DNA of 32,986 nucleotides from Synechococcus sp. UW140 (GTDB taxonomy: Bacteria > Cyanobacteriota > Cyanobacteriia > PCC-6307 > Cyanobiaceae): positions 1 to 32,986 of the forward strand of contig CAMAPJ010000026.1 in the NCBI GenBank assembly GCA_945860085.1. The letters are read 5' to 3'. This document shows, in pieces, positions 1 to 7,731 of this stretch. Below the pieces are notes generated by a model. It was given only the letters and a program-made list of their open reading frames with translations. It did not search any database and had not been told where the DNA came from. The position numbers and the translations under genes are program-made. The stretch's first letter is position 1. Each line of letters starts with the position of its first letter.

Positions 1-86
1 TGGTTCGTCTGGTTGAGGTGGTTCTCAAACCAGGGAAACGGACCTGCCCACCCCTTTCAAGCGCTGGAGCTTGGAGTGGTGATCAG

Positions 87-113
87 CTCAGCCCCGGCTA
101 CGCCGGGGCTGAG
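87..113. terminator. Strong GC hairpin, possible terminator of an upstream gene
   Basis: A perfect 12-base inverted repeat (CTCAGCCCCGGC / GCCGGGGCTGAG) with a 3-base loop lies before the AraC-type gene. There is no T-run on either side, so it is not a textbook intrinsic terminator. It could end a gene lying left of the window or shape the 5' leader of the regulator. The remaining bases from 1 to 163 show nothing else I can name. Confidence 0.35.
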
Positions 114-163
114 GCCAGGGGATTTACACCACTGCAGGGGACGCGAACCTCAGTTGGAAGGCG

Positions 164-1006
164 GTGATCCAGCGTGATCCCCAGATTTGTGCCCGTGATA
201 TCGCCAAAGTTTTGCCGATCAACGACTATCTGCCCCTGGGGGGAGCCGGCCAGTTTGGCTACCGCTCTGCCGCGCTTCAAGTTGGTGAATTGACCTTGGC
301 CGCCGTGGCCCATACCAATGTCACTGTTAGTGCTCCGGCGATAACCAGTGCCACCGCCACATTTTTGCTGCCCTATTCAGGGATGGCCGTGAGTCATAGC
401 CATGGCCAGCAGGTCACTTACCAGCCGGGTCAGGCCGTGCTCGTCTCCCGTGCAGGCCTATCGCGCACGGAGACCAGCGCCTATAGCGGTGTGGCCCTTC
501 GCATCAGCCATGCGGCCCTTGAGCGGGTTGCCCGCGCCATGGCCCCCCATTATTTTCAAGAACGGGATTTCCTTGCAGCGATCAGCGGCTGCCGGGTCTT
601 TTCCCTTGAGAAACGAACCGAGGCGATTCTGCTCAACCAGATCCGCCACTTAACTACTTTGGTTGATCCCATGCTGGGGCCCGATGGCCAGCTGCAGAGC
701 TGGTTTTGTTTGGACGACCAGCTCTGCAGGCGACTCGTTGCCCTATTACACCCCGCGCTGATTGAACACTCCGCTGGCGAGGCGTACCGGCATCGGGAGG
801 GGGCCCACAACAGCCGATTAGACGCCCTGATTGACCACATGCGCACCAACCTGCATCGGCCCTTGGGGCTGAGTGAATTGGAAAGCCGCAGCGGCTATTC
901 CATGGTGGTGCTGCAGCAACTGTTTCTGCGTCATTTTGGTTGCACACCGCGGCAATGGATTCACCGGGAGCGGCTCCGTCGCGCCGAGCGCAGTCTCAAG
1001 GCCTGA
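164..1006 (+). CDS. AraC-family transcriptional regulator
   Basis: A 280-residue DNA-binding regulator. The C-terminal ~65 residues (about 215-278) form an AraC-type double helix-turn-helix: DALIDHMRTNLHRPLGLSEL, then SGYSMVVLQQLFLRHFGCTP and RERLRRAERSL, which match the family pattern of first helix-turn-helix, linker and 'F...G.SP..Y....R...A' motif (here GCTPRQWIHRERLRRA). Residues ~60-180 resemble the cupin-like AraC-binding-like sensor domain found in many such proteins; the ligand cannot be told. The start is a GTG at 164 with GGAAG a few bases upstream. It stands alone: the next gene on this strand is the damaged unknown at 1118. Its targets and inducer are unknown. The family call is secure from the C-terminal half; the sensor domain is an inference. 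Confidence 0.85.
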   Translation: MIQRDPQICARDIAKVLPINDYLPLGGAGQFGYRSAALQVGELTLAAVAHTNVTVSAPAITSATATFLLPYSGMAVSHSHGQQVTYQPGQAVLVSRAGLSRTETSAYSGVALRISHAALERVARAMAPHYFQERDFLAAISGCRVFSLEKRTEAILLNQIRHLTTLVDPMLGPDGQLQSWFCLDDQLCRRLVALLHPALIEHSAGEAYRHREGAHNSRLDALIDHMRTNLHRPLGLSELESRSGYSMVVLQQLFLRHFGCTPRQWIHRERLRRAERSLKA

Positions 1007-1117
1007 AATCATGGGCTTCCCTCTCTAGCCAGCTAAGATTCGGCCTTCGAGCGAAGCCTGGTTGGTCTGAGCGAGCTTGATTGGCCATGGGGCCCTAGCC
1101 GAGGCCCAGTCCCGTTT

Positions 1118-1712
1118 ATGGCCGTTCCATTAATGGCAGTTCCCTTGGGAGCCTTCGGTCCAGCAGGCACTCCCCGTTCTGCCGGGCTGGGGGGGAGACT
1201 GGCCCTAGCCAAGACAGGACTGTCGCCAGCCATGGCCGTGGATTGGGCAGCATTGGAGCAGATCCGGGAACTGGCCCCCTGGTTTGGCAGGGAGGGCGCC
1301 AGGTTTCGCCAGGAGATTGAACACGACCTGATCCCGTTGCAGGCGATTGGGCCCCAGGATCTGGAGAACCTGGCCCTGCTGCGGGTGCTGGAAGTTACCA
1401 ACGGTTGCGACCAATGGGGCTTCCGCCGCCAGGATCCAGGCTGCCTCAGTGCCGACCAGGCCCGCGATTGCATGCGCCAGGTGATCGGTTTCATCAAGGA
1501 CAAGCGCCTTGTCCTGCCCAGGGGCGGCACGGTTGGTTTCAGCCCAGCGCGTCTGTTACGCCGCTTCCACGGCCCAGTTCATCGCCTATGGTCCCGAGCG
1601 ATTGAAGGGGGCCATGGCCTTGGTGAACCAGGAGTTTGAATCCCTTTTCACGGCCGTTTGGATTGCCAGGGGCCAGCACTACATCGCCCCCTATCTAGAG
1701 GCGTTACTTTAG
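1118..1712 (+). pseudogene. Unknown gene interrupted by a frameshift
   Basis: Two plus-strand reading frames make one plausible protein only if joined. Frame 1 runs from 1118 (or from the internal ATG at 1232, MAVDWAALEQ) and is protein-like up to about 1550 (..FIKDKRLVLPRGGTVGF). It then becomes arginine-rich nonsense (LLRRFHGPVHRLWSR) and stops at 1639. A second frame picks up at about 1550 as CYAASTAQFIAYGPERLKGA and runs to a TAG at 1710-1712. One extra base (or two missing) near 1530-1565 explains it. Repaired from 1232, the product would be about 159 residues, soluble, with no signal peptide. I do not recognise the family. It is either a recent pseudogene or a sequencing or assembly indel; programmed frameshifting is unlikely because no clear slippery heptamer is present. 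Confidence 0.6.
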
Positions 1713-1761
1713 CGCCAGACCAAGGTATCGCCCAATAGCGATTGCCTAAAAGCAGCGAAGT

Positions 1762-2238
1762 TCAGCGCATTTCGATGGCGTTGAGCCGGTCCCGGAAGCT
1801 GCTTGAACCACTCTCGGCTGGTAAACCATGGTCCTGTTGGGAGTCGCGCTCCACCGGCAAGCTGGCTTCTGGGCTGGAGGCACTGCCCGTGGTGGAAGCT
1901 GAACTGTAGCCAGAACGGCCCCAGGGGCTCAAGCTGGCTGCCGGAGCCGCCCAGCTCTCGGTTAAGGGAGCTACCGGCAGGGGCGCAGCGGCGCTAGGGG
2001 CTTGGGCGCTTGTGGTTGCCGCGGCAGCGGCAGCACCGGTGGAGCGACGCCGTCCGTAGCCCTGGGAACGTAGGTCCAGGGGTTTGCCGGTGGCTGGGCC
2101 GCGGCTGAAGGCCTGGTCGGCGGCCGTGGGGGCGGCCCGCTTGATCGGGTTCGCCTTCAGTTCGCTGCGCACCTGATTGAGCAGCCGGAAGTGTCCGGTT
2201 GCGTTGAATTTCCGCAGCAGCGCTGGGTCCCAGGCCAT
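1762..2238 (-). CDS. Conserved hypothetical protein with ordered N-terminus and Ala/Ser/Pro-rich tail
   Basis: A 158-residue protein. The first ~33 residues (MAWDPALLRKFNATGHFRLL, then NQVRSELKANPIKR) look like a compact, conserved charged helical block of the kind I associate with a picocyanobacterial protein of unknown function. From about residue 60 to 140 it is low-complexity Ala/Ser/Pro/Gly sequence, likely disordered, and it ends in a short charged segment (FRDRLNAIEMR). There is no signal peptide or membrane segment. It is divergent from the peroxiredoxin gene across a 257-base gap. The high-GC composition matches its neighbours. Function unknown. The ATG start at 2238 places the conserved block at the extreme N-terminus, which supports it. 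Confidence 0.7.
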   Translation of the reverse strand: MAWDPALLRKFNATGHFRLLNQVRSELKANPIKRAAPTAADQAFSRGPATGKPLDLRSQGYGRRRSTGAAAAAATTSAQAPSAAAPLPVAPLTESWAAPAASLSPWGRSGYSSASTTGSASSPEASLPVERDSQQDHGLPAESGSSSFRDRLNAIEMR

Positions 2239-2495
2239 CGGCCAAACAAACGTGTATTGGCTTTCAACCCTAAAGGACAGTCAGCAACAAGCGATCTGTG
2301 ATAAATTGTTGCGGTACCAAGTGGAAGTCGTTCCGACTACGGCCTCGGCCGGCCCGCCCTGGCAAACCCGCAAGGGTCACTGCCTGCCTTGAGCCAATGA
2401 CGGTGGCTCAAGGGTTTGGCTGTGAAGCCGCCCGACGCGGCCCTAGCGACGACCTTCATTCTGGCTGATCCCCTCGTCGTTCCCCCACCGATCCC

Positions 2496-3098
2496 ATGAC
2501 AAGCACCGGTTGCCTGCGGGTTGGCCAACAGGCCCCTGATTTTTCGGCCACGGCCGTCGTGGATCAGGAGTTCAAGACCATTCGCCTGTCTGATTACAGC
2601 GGCAAATATGTGGTCCTGTTCTTCTATCCCCTCGATTTCACCTTCGTCTGCCCGACTGAAATCATCGCTTTCAGCGATCGCTACGCCGATTTCACTAGCC
2701 GCAACACGGAAATCCTTGGCATTTCGGTGGACAGCCAATTTAGCCACTTGGCCTGGATTCAAACCGAGCGTAAAAATGGCGGCATCGGCGACATCAACTA
2801 TCCGCTGGTCTCCGATCTCAAAAAAGAAATCGCCAGCGCCTATAACGTCCTAGACGACGGAGCCGGCGTAGCTCTGCGCGGCCTCTTTATCATCGATCCC
2901 GATGGCGTGATCATGCACAGCACGATCAACAACCTGCCCGTCGGTCGCAGCGTCGATGAAACCCTGCGGGTCTTGCAGGCTTTCCAGTACGTGCAGTCCC
3001 ATCCCGATGAGGTCTGCCCCGCCAACTGGACGCCCGGCGAAAAAACGATGAAGCCCGATCCCGTCGGTAGCAAGGAGTTCTTCGCCGCCGTCAACTGA
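2496..3098 (+). CDS. Typical 2-Cys peroxiredoxin (AhpC/TSA family)
   Basis: A thiol peroxidase that reduces hydrogen peroxide and organic hydroperoxides, normally recycled by thioredoxin in cyanobacteria. The peroxidatic cysteine is Cys52 in [14 protein letters not shown]; the resolving cysteine is Cys174 in [10 protein letters not shown] near the C-terminus, the typical 2-Cys layout. A GG(I/V)GD-type motif ([13 protein letters not shown]) and a YF-like tail region are present. The 200-residue length is standard. Cytosolic, no signal peptide. It is monocistronic on the plus strand, with a terminator-like hairpin at 3285. A weak promoter-like TGTGATAAAT lies at 2297-2306, about 190 bases before the ATG. 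It probably protects photosynthetic cells from peroxide. Confidence 0.95.
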   Translation: MTSTGCLRVGQQAPDFSATAVVDQEFKTIRLSDYSGKYVVLFFYPLDFTFVCPTEIIAFSDRYADFTSRNTEILGISVDSQFSHLAWIQTERKNGGIGDINYPLVSDLKKEIASAYNVLDDGAGVALRGLFIIDPDGVIMHSTINNLPVGRSVDETLRVLQAFQYVQSHPDEVCPANWTPGEKTMKPDPVGSKEFFAAVN

Positions 3099-3284
3099 AG
3101 CCTGGCTGCAGCCGCTGGCCAGGCACAGCTGCCTGGTTCAGCGGCCCAGATTTACTGTCTTAGATCCTCAGCAGGGTCGCTGTGCATTGGCCGCGGGCCT
3201 GGATTTCAGGGTTGGCAGCGGCGCACCAGTGGCGTTCAACCCTTTGGTCGCCGCGGCCAGACTGATTCCTATCCCACGACAGCC

Positions 3285-3305
3285 AAGGCCCCCCGGGGCC
3301 TTTTT
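3285..3305 (+). terminator. Rho-independent terminator after the peroxiredoxin gene
   Basis: An AAGGCCCC / GGGGCCTT stem is followed directly by TTTTT on the plus strand. It lies about 190 bases beyond the peroxiredoxin stop codon, with no gene between. In the other direction there is no T-run, so it should not end purQ. Confidence 0.7.
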
Positions 3306-3395
3306 GATGGCCTGCTGGTCCCAATACGCACCTGGCGCCAGGCTTGGTTCGGGGGCGAATCGAAGCGATGACCCCGCTGCTGGGCCCGGGTCGCG

Positions 3396-4049
3396 TCAGC
3401 CCAGCAGGCTGGCCAGCAGCCGGCGGCCATCGAGGCCGCCCGTGGCCGGATCACAGGCCCGCTCCGGATGGGGCATTAGCCCCAACACCGTGCCGGCCGG
3501 GTTGGTGAGGCCTGCCACAGCGCCGACACTGCCATTGGGATTGGCCTGATAACGCAACACCACCCGGCCCGAGTCTTCCAGCTCCTGCAGCTGGACCGGA
3601 TCGAGCTGGTAGCGGCCTTCGCCATGGGCAATGGGCAGGCGAATCGTTTCCCCCTCGCCGTAGCCCTGCAGCCACTGGCAGCGGCCCGGAGACACCTGCA
3701 GGGGCGTGTCTTCACACAGGAAGTGGAGCTTCTCGTTGCGGGTCAAGGCACCAGGCAGCAGCCCCATCTCGGTGAGCACTTGGAAGCCGTTGCAGATGCC
3801 AAGCACCCGGCCGCCCCGCTCCACAAAGGCCGCCACCTCCTGCAGGATCGGTGCAAAGCGGGCAATCGCGCCGCAGCGCAGGTAATCGCCGTAGCTAAAG
3901 CCTCCAGGAAGGATCACCGCATCAAGGCCGGAGAGGTCGCGTTCCTCATGCCAGAGGAAGCGGGTCGGCAGTCCTAGGCAGCCCTCCGTCGCCCAGCGCA
4001 CGTCCCGATCACAGTTCGAACCGGGAAACACCACCACGCCAATCGTCAT
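3396..4049 (-). CDS. purQ: Phosphoribosylformylglycinamidine synthase, glutaminase subunit PurQ
   Basis: The class I glutamine amidotransferase subunit of FGAM synthase (de novo purine pathway, step 4), supplying ammonia to PurL. Seen: the start [16 protein letters not shown], the oxyanion-strand motif [11 protein letters not shown], the nucleophile elbow [11 protein letters not shown] with the catalytic Cys, and the C-terminal GLMPHPERA carrying the catalytic His/Glu. At 217 residues it is the usual size. I place the start at the ATG at 4049, one base after the purS stop (4051-4053). An in-frame ATG 15 codons upstream lies inside purS and would add a non-homologous extension. It is co-transcribed and probably translationally coupled with purS. 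PurL is not in the window. Confidence 0.95.
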   Translation of the reverse strand: MTIGVVVFPGSNCDRDVRWATEGCLGLPTRFLWHEERDLSGLDAVILPGGFSYGDYLRCGAIARFAPILQEVAAFVERGGRVLGICNGFQVLTEMGLLPGALTRNEKLHFLCEDTPLQVSPGRCQWLQGYGEGETIRLPIAHGEGRYQLDPVQLQELEDSGRVVLRYQANPNGSVGAVAGLTNPAGTVLGLMPHPERACDPATGGLDGRRLLASLLG

Positions 4050-4050
4050 C

Positions 4051-4344
4051 TCAGCCTTCCCCCATGACGCTGGCAGCGGTAGTGCTGGTGCCATGGGGCT
4101 CCAGCTCGAGGGTCCAGTTTTCGATCACCGGATTGGCCAGCAGACGGTCGCTCAACAGGCTCAGTCGCTCCCGCGCCGTATCCAGATCGGGCGCCTCAAT
4201 CTCAAGTTCCATCGCCTTGCCGATGCGCAGCTTGGTGACGCCGCCGACGCCCAGGCGGGCGGCGGCGGCCCGGGTGGCCTCGCCGGCAGGATCCAGGACC
4301 GATGGCCGCAGCGAGACCAGAACGCGGGCGGAGTAGACGGGCAC
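4051..4344 (-). CDS. purS: Phosphoribosylformylglycinamidine synthase subunit PurS
   Basis: The small structural subunit that bridges PurQ and PurL in the three-part FGAM synthase of cyanobacteria and Gram-positives. Seen: a ferredoxin-like fold pattern beginning [20 protein letters not shown], then [18 protein letters not shown] and a terminal strand ([12 protein letters not shown]), all typical of the family. It has 97 residues; family members are about 80-90, and the extra length is a short variable tail after ELEPHG. It directly precedes purQ with a 1-base gap. The region upstream on the minus strand overlaps the start of the divergent exported protein at 4438. Confidence 0.93.
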   Translation of the reverse strand: MPVYSARVLVSLRPSVLDPAGEATRAAAARLGVGGVTKLRIGKAMELEIEAPDLDTARERLSLLSDRLLANPVIENWTLELEPHGTSTTAASVMGEG

Positions 4345-4437
4345 CGGACCTCCAGGGCAATTGTTAAATCTTGGCAGGCCGGCTGCAGCCAGCCTGACTT
4401 GATCGCCAACCTGGAGGCAGTCCCATGCCGATCAGCC

Positions 4438-4968
4438 GTGGCCCCCTGGCTTGCCTTGGCGCTGGTCGCCGGGCTCCAGGGCCCCTGGTTGGGCCTGGCT
4501 CATCAGCACAGCGCTGGTGGGCCCAGCGGAGCTCCGAACAGCGGAGCTCCGAACAGCGGAGCCCCAAACAGTGGCGCCCCAAACAGTGGCGCCCTAACCA
4601 GGCCAGTTCTAGGTAACCCTGCCCCAAACAGCCCAGGACGAGATAGGTCAGAGCTGTACAGGTCAGCCCCGGACTGGTCAGAGCCCGAGGCCGTGGACGC
4701 GTCCACTCCAGTTCGGCAGCCCTTGCCCCTCCACTGTCGGCGGGCCCCAGGCCCTTGGCGGGCCTGCCGGCTCACGATCGAAAGCCTTGGTCGTCACTGG
4801 TGGCTGCAGGTGGGACCGGAGCGCTGGGTGCTGCGCGCCGACGGACGGGGCGGATTAACCCTCCAGCACGGCCGGCGGCCGGCGCGGCCCGTGCAGCCGC
4901 TCTGGCAGAGCGATCGCAGCCTCTGCTGGGACGGGCACTGCATCAAGGGAGCGTTCCCGCTCGATTGA
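4438..4968 (+). CDS. Exported hypothetical protein with SGAPN tandem repeat
   Basis: A secreted or lumenal protein of about 176 residues with no family I recognise. From the GTG at 4438 it begins VAPWLALALVAGLQGPWLGL, a good signal peptide. A Pro/Gly/Ser-rich linker follows, containing five tandem five-residue units (SGAPN), and then a more ordered C-terminal domain (~residues 100-176) with paired cysteines (LHCRRA, WRACRL, SLCWDGHCIKG) and conserved-looking tryptophans (RHWWLQVGPERWVLRADG). The open frame extends upstream to 4093, but that part is antisense to purS and looks random; the exact start (GTG 4438 or an upstream TTG) is uncertain. It converges with the CobW gene, 11 bases apart. 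The cysteines suggest disulfides in an oxidising compartment. Confidence 0.6.
   Translation: MAPWLALALVAGLQGPWLGLAHQHSAGGPSGAPNSGAPNSGAPNSGAPNSGALTRPVLGNPAPNSPGRDRSELYRSAPDWSEPEAVDASTPVRQPLPLHCRRAPGPWRACRLTIESLGRHWWLQVGPERWVLRADGRGGLTLQHGRRPARPVQPLWQSDRSLCWDGHCIKGAFPLD
4525..4599 (+). repeat. 15-base tandem repeat inside a coding region
   Basis: Five consecutive 15-base units. The first two are identical (AGCGGAGCTCCGAAC), the third and fourth differ at one to three positions, and the fifth is degenerate. In frame they read SGAPN. Divergence increases along the array, as expected for recent duplication at the left end by slippage. There are no spacers, so this is not a CRISPR array. Confidence 0.9.
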
Positions 4969-4979
4969 GCCCCCTGAGC

Positions 4980-6257
4980 TCAGTGTCCAGCTGGGTTTGG
5001 GCCCAGCCCCATCAGCTCGCGCAGCTCCTGCTCTAGGGCCGCTCCATCCACCTGCAGGCCTAGGGCGACCAGCTCCAGGCCCGGGGGCCGCTCCTGGTCG
5101 GCGCTGGCGGTTTTGGGGTCAAACCAGCATTCGAGGCGGGGGCCCACCGCCTGGATTTGTAGGGGTTGGCCCTTGCCCGGTAGCCAGGCGCGTCCCTTCA
5201 GCCGCAGGAAGCTCTGACGATCGATCTGGCCGCGCAGCAGGGTTTCGAGGGCCTGCCGTTCCAGGCGACCGTCGAGGCGTAACGCCACCGATTGCATTGC
5301 CACATGGGTGTGGTCGTGATGGCCGCGCCCGTGATCGTCTTGGTCGTGGCTGTGGTCGTCGTGGTCGTGATCGAGGTGTTGCTCTTGGCCCTGGTCATGG
5401 GCCTGCTCGCCCTGCCCGTGCTGCTCCGAGCTGTCGCCCTTGGCCAGGCCTGGGGCTGCTTGGGTTTCGGCTAGATCGCGATCGAGGCCCAGTAATAGGG
5501 CCGCCGGCACCTGGCCCCGGGCCATCGGCAGCACCGTGACACCAGGGCGCAACCTGGAGGTCAGCTGGCTCTGCAGGGCCTCGATCTGCTCCGGTTGCAG
5601 GCAGTCGGCCCGGCTAATCAAGACCAGATCGGCTGCGACCAGTTGGTCATCGAACAAGTCTTCGATGGCGCTGAGGTGATCAAGGCTGGGATCGGCCAGC
5701 CGTTGGGCTTCGATCGCGGCTGGATCGCCGACCACGCTGCCCTGGGCCAGGGCCTCGCCATCGACCACGGTCACCACGCCGGTAACGCGGGTGCGGGTGC
5801 GGATCTCGGGCCAACGAAAAGCCTGAACCAGGGGCTCCGGTAAGGCCAGCCCACTGGTTTCGACGACGATGCCATCGAGCGGGTCTGAGCGTTCCAGCAG
5901 CAGTTGCATCGTCGGCAGAAATTCATCCTGCACGGTGCAGCAGAGGCAGCCATTGGCCAGTTCCACCACCCGGCCCTCGAGCTCCTCCTCCGGGCAGAAG
6001 CCGCAGCTGCGGATCAGTTCGGCATCGATGCCCACTTCGCCGAATTCATTCACCAAAACAGCCAGGCGCAGGCCGCTGCTCAGCAGCAGGTGGCGCAACA
6101 GGGTCGATTTGCCAGCGCCAAGAAAGCCGGTCACCACCGTCACCGGCAGGCGCGATGGGCTGGCTGCTAGCGGCGTAGTTGCAAAATTCCCGGCTTGATT
6201 GGGCTGGCCCAATCGGCTGCTGGGTTGGGTCTGGGCACCCAGGGGGCTGACGGCCAT
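4980..6257 (-). CDS. CobW/COG0523-family G3E GTPase, probable cobalt (or zinc) metallochaperone
   Basis: A 425-residue metal-handling GTPase. Seen: Walker A GFLGAGKST (residues 44-52), the hallmark metal-binding CxCC motif in NGCLCC (104-107), the switch segment ETSGLALPEP, and a C-terminal CobW domain (LRLDGRLERQALETLLRG). Between the two domains is a histidine/aspartate-rich loop at residues 280-318 with 12 histidines (nt 5304-5420), a likely metal store. The first ~35 residues are a variable low-complexity lead. The ATG lies 2 bases after the stop of the HupE-family gene, so they form one operon under the cobalamin riboswitch at 6900-7050. COG0523 proteins serve Zn, Co, Fe or nitrile hydratase; the riboswitch argues for cobalt here. 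Metal choice is inference. Confidence 0.88.
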   Translation of the reverse strand: MAVSPLGAQTQPSSRLGQPNQAGNFATTPLAASPSRLPVTVVTGFLGAGKSTLLRHLLLSSGLRLAVLVNEFGEVGIDAELIRSCGFCPEEELEGRVVELANGCLCCTVQDEFLPTMQLLLERSDPLDGIVVETSGLALPEPLVQAFRWPEIRTRTRVTGVVTVVDGEALAQGSVVGDPAAIEAQRLADPSLDHLSAIEDLFDDQLVAADLVLISRADCLQPEQIEALQSQLTSRLRPGVTVLPMARGQVPAALLLGLDRDLAETQAAPGLAKGDSSEQHGQGEQAHDQGQEQHLDHDHDDHSHDQDDHGRGHHDHTHVAMQSVALRLDGRLERQALETLLRGQIDRQSFLRLKGRAWLPGKGQPLQIQAVGPRLECWFDPKTASADQERPPGLELVALGLQVDGAALEQELRELMGLGPNPAGH

Positions 6258-6259
6258 GG

Positions 6260-6865
6260 TTAGGGCACCAGGGCGGACCAGGCGAAGCTTGCGCCCACGC
6301 CGATCAGGATTCCGGCGGTCAGCCGCAGCTGGGCGGAGCTCAGGCCCGTGCCCCAGCGGCGCACCAGGGTGAGGGCGGTCGTGAGCAGCAACCCCTGGCT
6401 GAGCAGCAGGCCGACGAGATAAAAGCCAATCGGTCCCTGTTCCCAGCCGATCACCGAGGCACTAAGCACATAGCCATGCAGGGCGAAGGCCGGCACCAGC
6501 AGCAAGGCCGGAAGCCGTCCCAGCAACACCAGACCCACCACCACCAGGGACAGGGCCACTAGGGGTTCGGCCAGGGGGATGCCGGGTAGGGCCAGGCCCA
6601 GGCAGGAGCCAGCTAGGCCCGTGGCCAGCAGGCCGAGTACCCAACTGAGCCGTTTTTGTAGGCCCACCAGGCCGAGGGCCAGCAGGAAGAGCAGGTGGTC
6701 GGGGCCGAGCAGGGGATGGGCAAGGCCGCTGAGCAGGCCACTGAGGGGCGATGGGGTCAGCTGGAACAGGCCCATCAGATGGTGGGCAGAAGCCGGTGTG
6801 GCAGCAAGCAGAAGCAGGGCAGCCGCTCCCAAAGGGAGGGCTGCGCCAAGGCGAAGGGTGGTCAT
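6260..6865 (-). CDS. hupE: HupE/UreJ-family permease, probable cobalt transporter
   Basis: A 201-residue polytopic membrane protein. It begins MTTLRLGAALPLGAAALLLL with a cleavable signal peptide ending ATPASA, so the mature protein starts HHLMG, a metal-binding N-terminal histidine typical of the family. The diagnostic GLAHPLLGPDHLLFLLALGL motif (family HP...G.DH..F) follows, then about five to six further membrane segments with a second family histidine in FALHGYVL. I choose the ATG at 6865: the open frame continues upstream to 6949, but that extension would lie inside the riboswitch aptamer. HupE/UreJ proteins were named as Ni permeases; cyanobacterial members behind B12 riboswitches have been predicted to move cobalt. 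It is followed after 2 bases by the CobW-family GTPase. No hydrogenase or urease genes are near. Confidence 0.88.
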   Translation of the reverse strand: MTTLRLGAALPLGAAALLLLAATPASAHHLMGLFQLTPSPLSGLLSGLAHPLLGPDHLLFLLALGLVGLQKRLSWVLGLLATGLAGSCLGLALPGIPLAEPLVALSLVVVGLVLLGRLPALLLVPAFALHGYVLSASVIGWEQGPIGFYLVGLLLSQGLLLTTALTLVRRWGTGLSSAQLRLTAGILIGVGASFAWSALVP

Positions 6866-6899
6866 CCGGGAATGCTGGTCCGAGCCAGGGATGGGGTGG

Positions 6900-7050
6900 T
6901 GGACGGCGGGTGTTCTGACTGGGCGGAACCCCGAAGGATTTCGCTTCACAGCTGCGGGACAGCGCCGGACTCAGTGCCTGGTTCCCCAGGACCCCACCGG
7001 ACTTTCCCCGTTTCCTCCCCTGGCTGGTCACCAAGGGAACCGAAGCTGAA
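6900..7050 (-). promoter_or_regulatory. Cobalamin (B12) riboswitch upstream of hupE
   Basis: Reading the minus strand from about 7050 to 6900, the conserved blocks of the cobalamin riboswitch appear in order: GGTTCCCTTGGTG (7041-7029), GGGGAGGAAACGGGGAA, AGTCCGGTG, then the B12 box GCGCTGTCCCGCAGCTGTGA (6966-6947) and the closing AGTCAGAACACCCGCCG (6920-6904). The B12 box is nearly the same as the textbook one. The aptamer ends about 40 bases before the hupE ATG, so the expression platform probably occludes translation initiation or ends transcription when cobamide is abundant. Recognised by eye; exact ends are approximate. A covariance-model search with the Rfam Cobalamin family would settle it. 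Confidence 0.88.
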
Positions 7051-7068
7051 ATCTAGGTCTCCCTAGGC

Positions 7069-7674
7069 CTAGCGACAGCCCAGGCTCTCGCGGGTGTCCA
7101 CACCCGTACGGGGATTTGTGCCGCTGGCCCTGGCGCAGAGGGCTTTTTGCTGGTTCAGGTCGATCACGGCGTCGCTGAAATCAGCCCCTTCGATGCGGGC
7201 GCCCGTAAAACGGCTCTGCATCAGCATGGCGTTGCGCAATACGGCTCCGGCCAAGTCGGCATCGTCAAAGCGGCTGGAGAAGGCCACCACATCCTCGAGA
7301 TCGGCGCCGCTGAAGTTGCTCTCTCGGAGGTCGCTGCTGTTGAACACGGCCCCCCGCAGGTCGGCGCCGCTGAAATCAAACTGACGCAACTGGGCCTTGA
7401 GAAATTCCTGTTGCTGCAAGTTGCGGCCATGCATGTCGCTCTGCAGATCCACCAGCGACTTTTGACTGCGCAGTTCCGGCGCCGTCATCGCCAAGGCCGG
7501 GGGCACGGCCAAGTCCGTCAGCAGTGCCAGGCTCGCGATCAGGGCTACTAGAACCGAGGCCGCCAGGGAGCGAGCCAGTCGCTCCCAACCCTGCAGCCGG
7601 CTGATCGGGCCCCTGGGATCGGGGGCTGCGGCAGCTCCCTGGCGAAGTTGTTGGGGCGATCCGGATCTGAACAA
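7069..7674 (-). CDS. Exported pentapeptide-repeat protein, probably thylakoid lumenal or periplasmic
   Basis: A 201-residue protein with an N-terminal basic region and one hydrophobic stretch ([17 protein letters not shown]) ending in VPPALAM, a probable signal peptide with AxA-like cleavage. Residues ~95-175 consist of about fourteen pentapeptide repeats of the A(D/N)LXX type ([20 protein letters not shown] and onward, [34 protein letters not shown]), which fold into a right-handed quadrilateral helix. A conserved-looking tail with two cysteines follows ([14 protein letters not shown] ... LGCR). It resembles the lumenal pentapeptide proteins of cyanobacteria and plants, whose role is not settled. 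It is divergent from the UPRT-like gene, with a 57-base gap. The true start could be one of several downstream codons. Confidence 0.85.
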   Translation of the reverse strand: MFRSGSPQQLRQGAAAAPDPRGPISRLQGWERLARSLAASVLVALIASLALLTDLAVPPALAMTAPELRSQKSLVDLQSDMHGRNLQQQEFLKAQLRQFDFSGADLRGAVFNSSDLRESNFSGADLEDVVAFSSRFDDADLAGAVLRNAMLMQSRFTGARIEGADFSDAVIDLNQQKALCARASGTNPRTGVDTRESLGCR

Positions 7675-7731
7675 CGGCGGCCCTAGCGTGTCGAATCAAG
7701 TTATGGCAGTCTGCCGCCCCACTGCGAAGCG

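Noticed and set aside
3100-3124. GCCTGGC / GCCAGGC hairpin right after the peroxiredoxin stop
   Set aside because: It has no T-run; the hairpin at 3285 with TTTTT is a better terminator.
4525-4599. Possible CRISPR-like array
   Set aside because: Units are contiguous 15-mers without spacers, in frame within a gene, and no cas genes are present.
4503-4775. Minus-strand frame reading repeated FGAPL, like a pentapeptide-repeat protein
   Set aside because: It only reflects the 15-base tandem repeat read backwards; the plus frame has a signal peptide and an ordered C-terminal domain.
6866-6949. N-terminal 28-codon extension of hupE
   Set aside because: The extension lies in the 3' part of the cobalamin riboswitch and precedes a good signal peptide that begins at the ATG at 6865.
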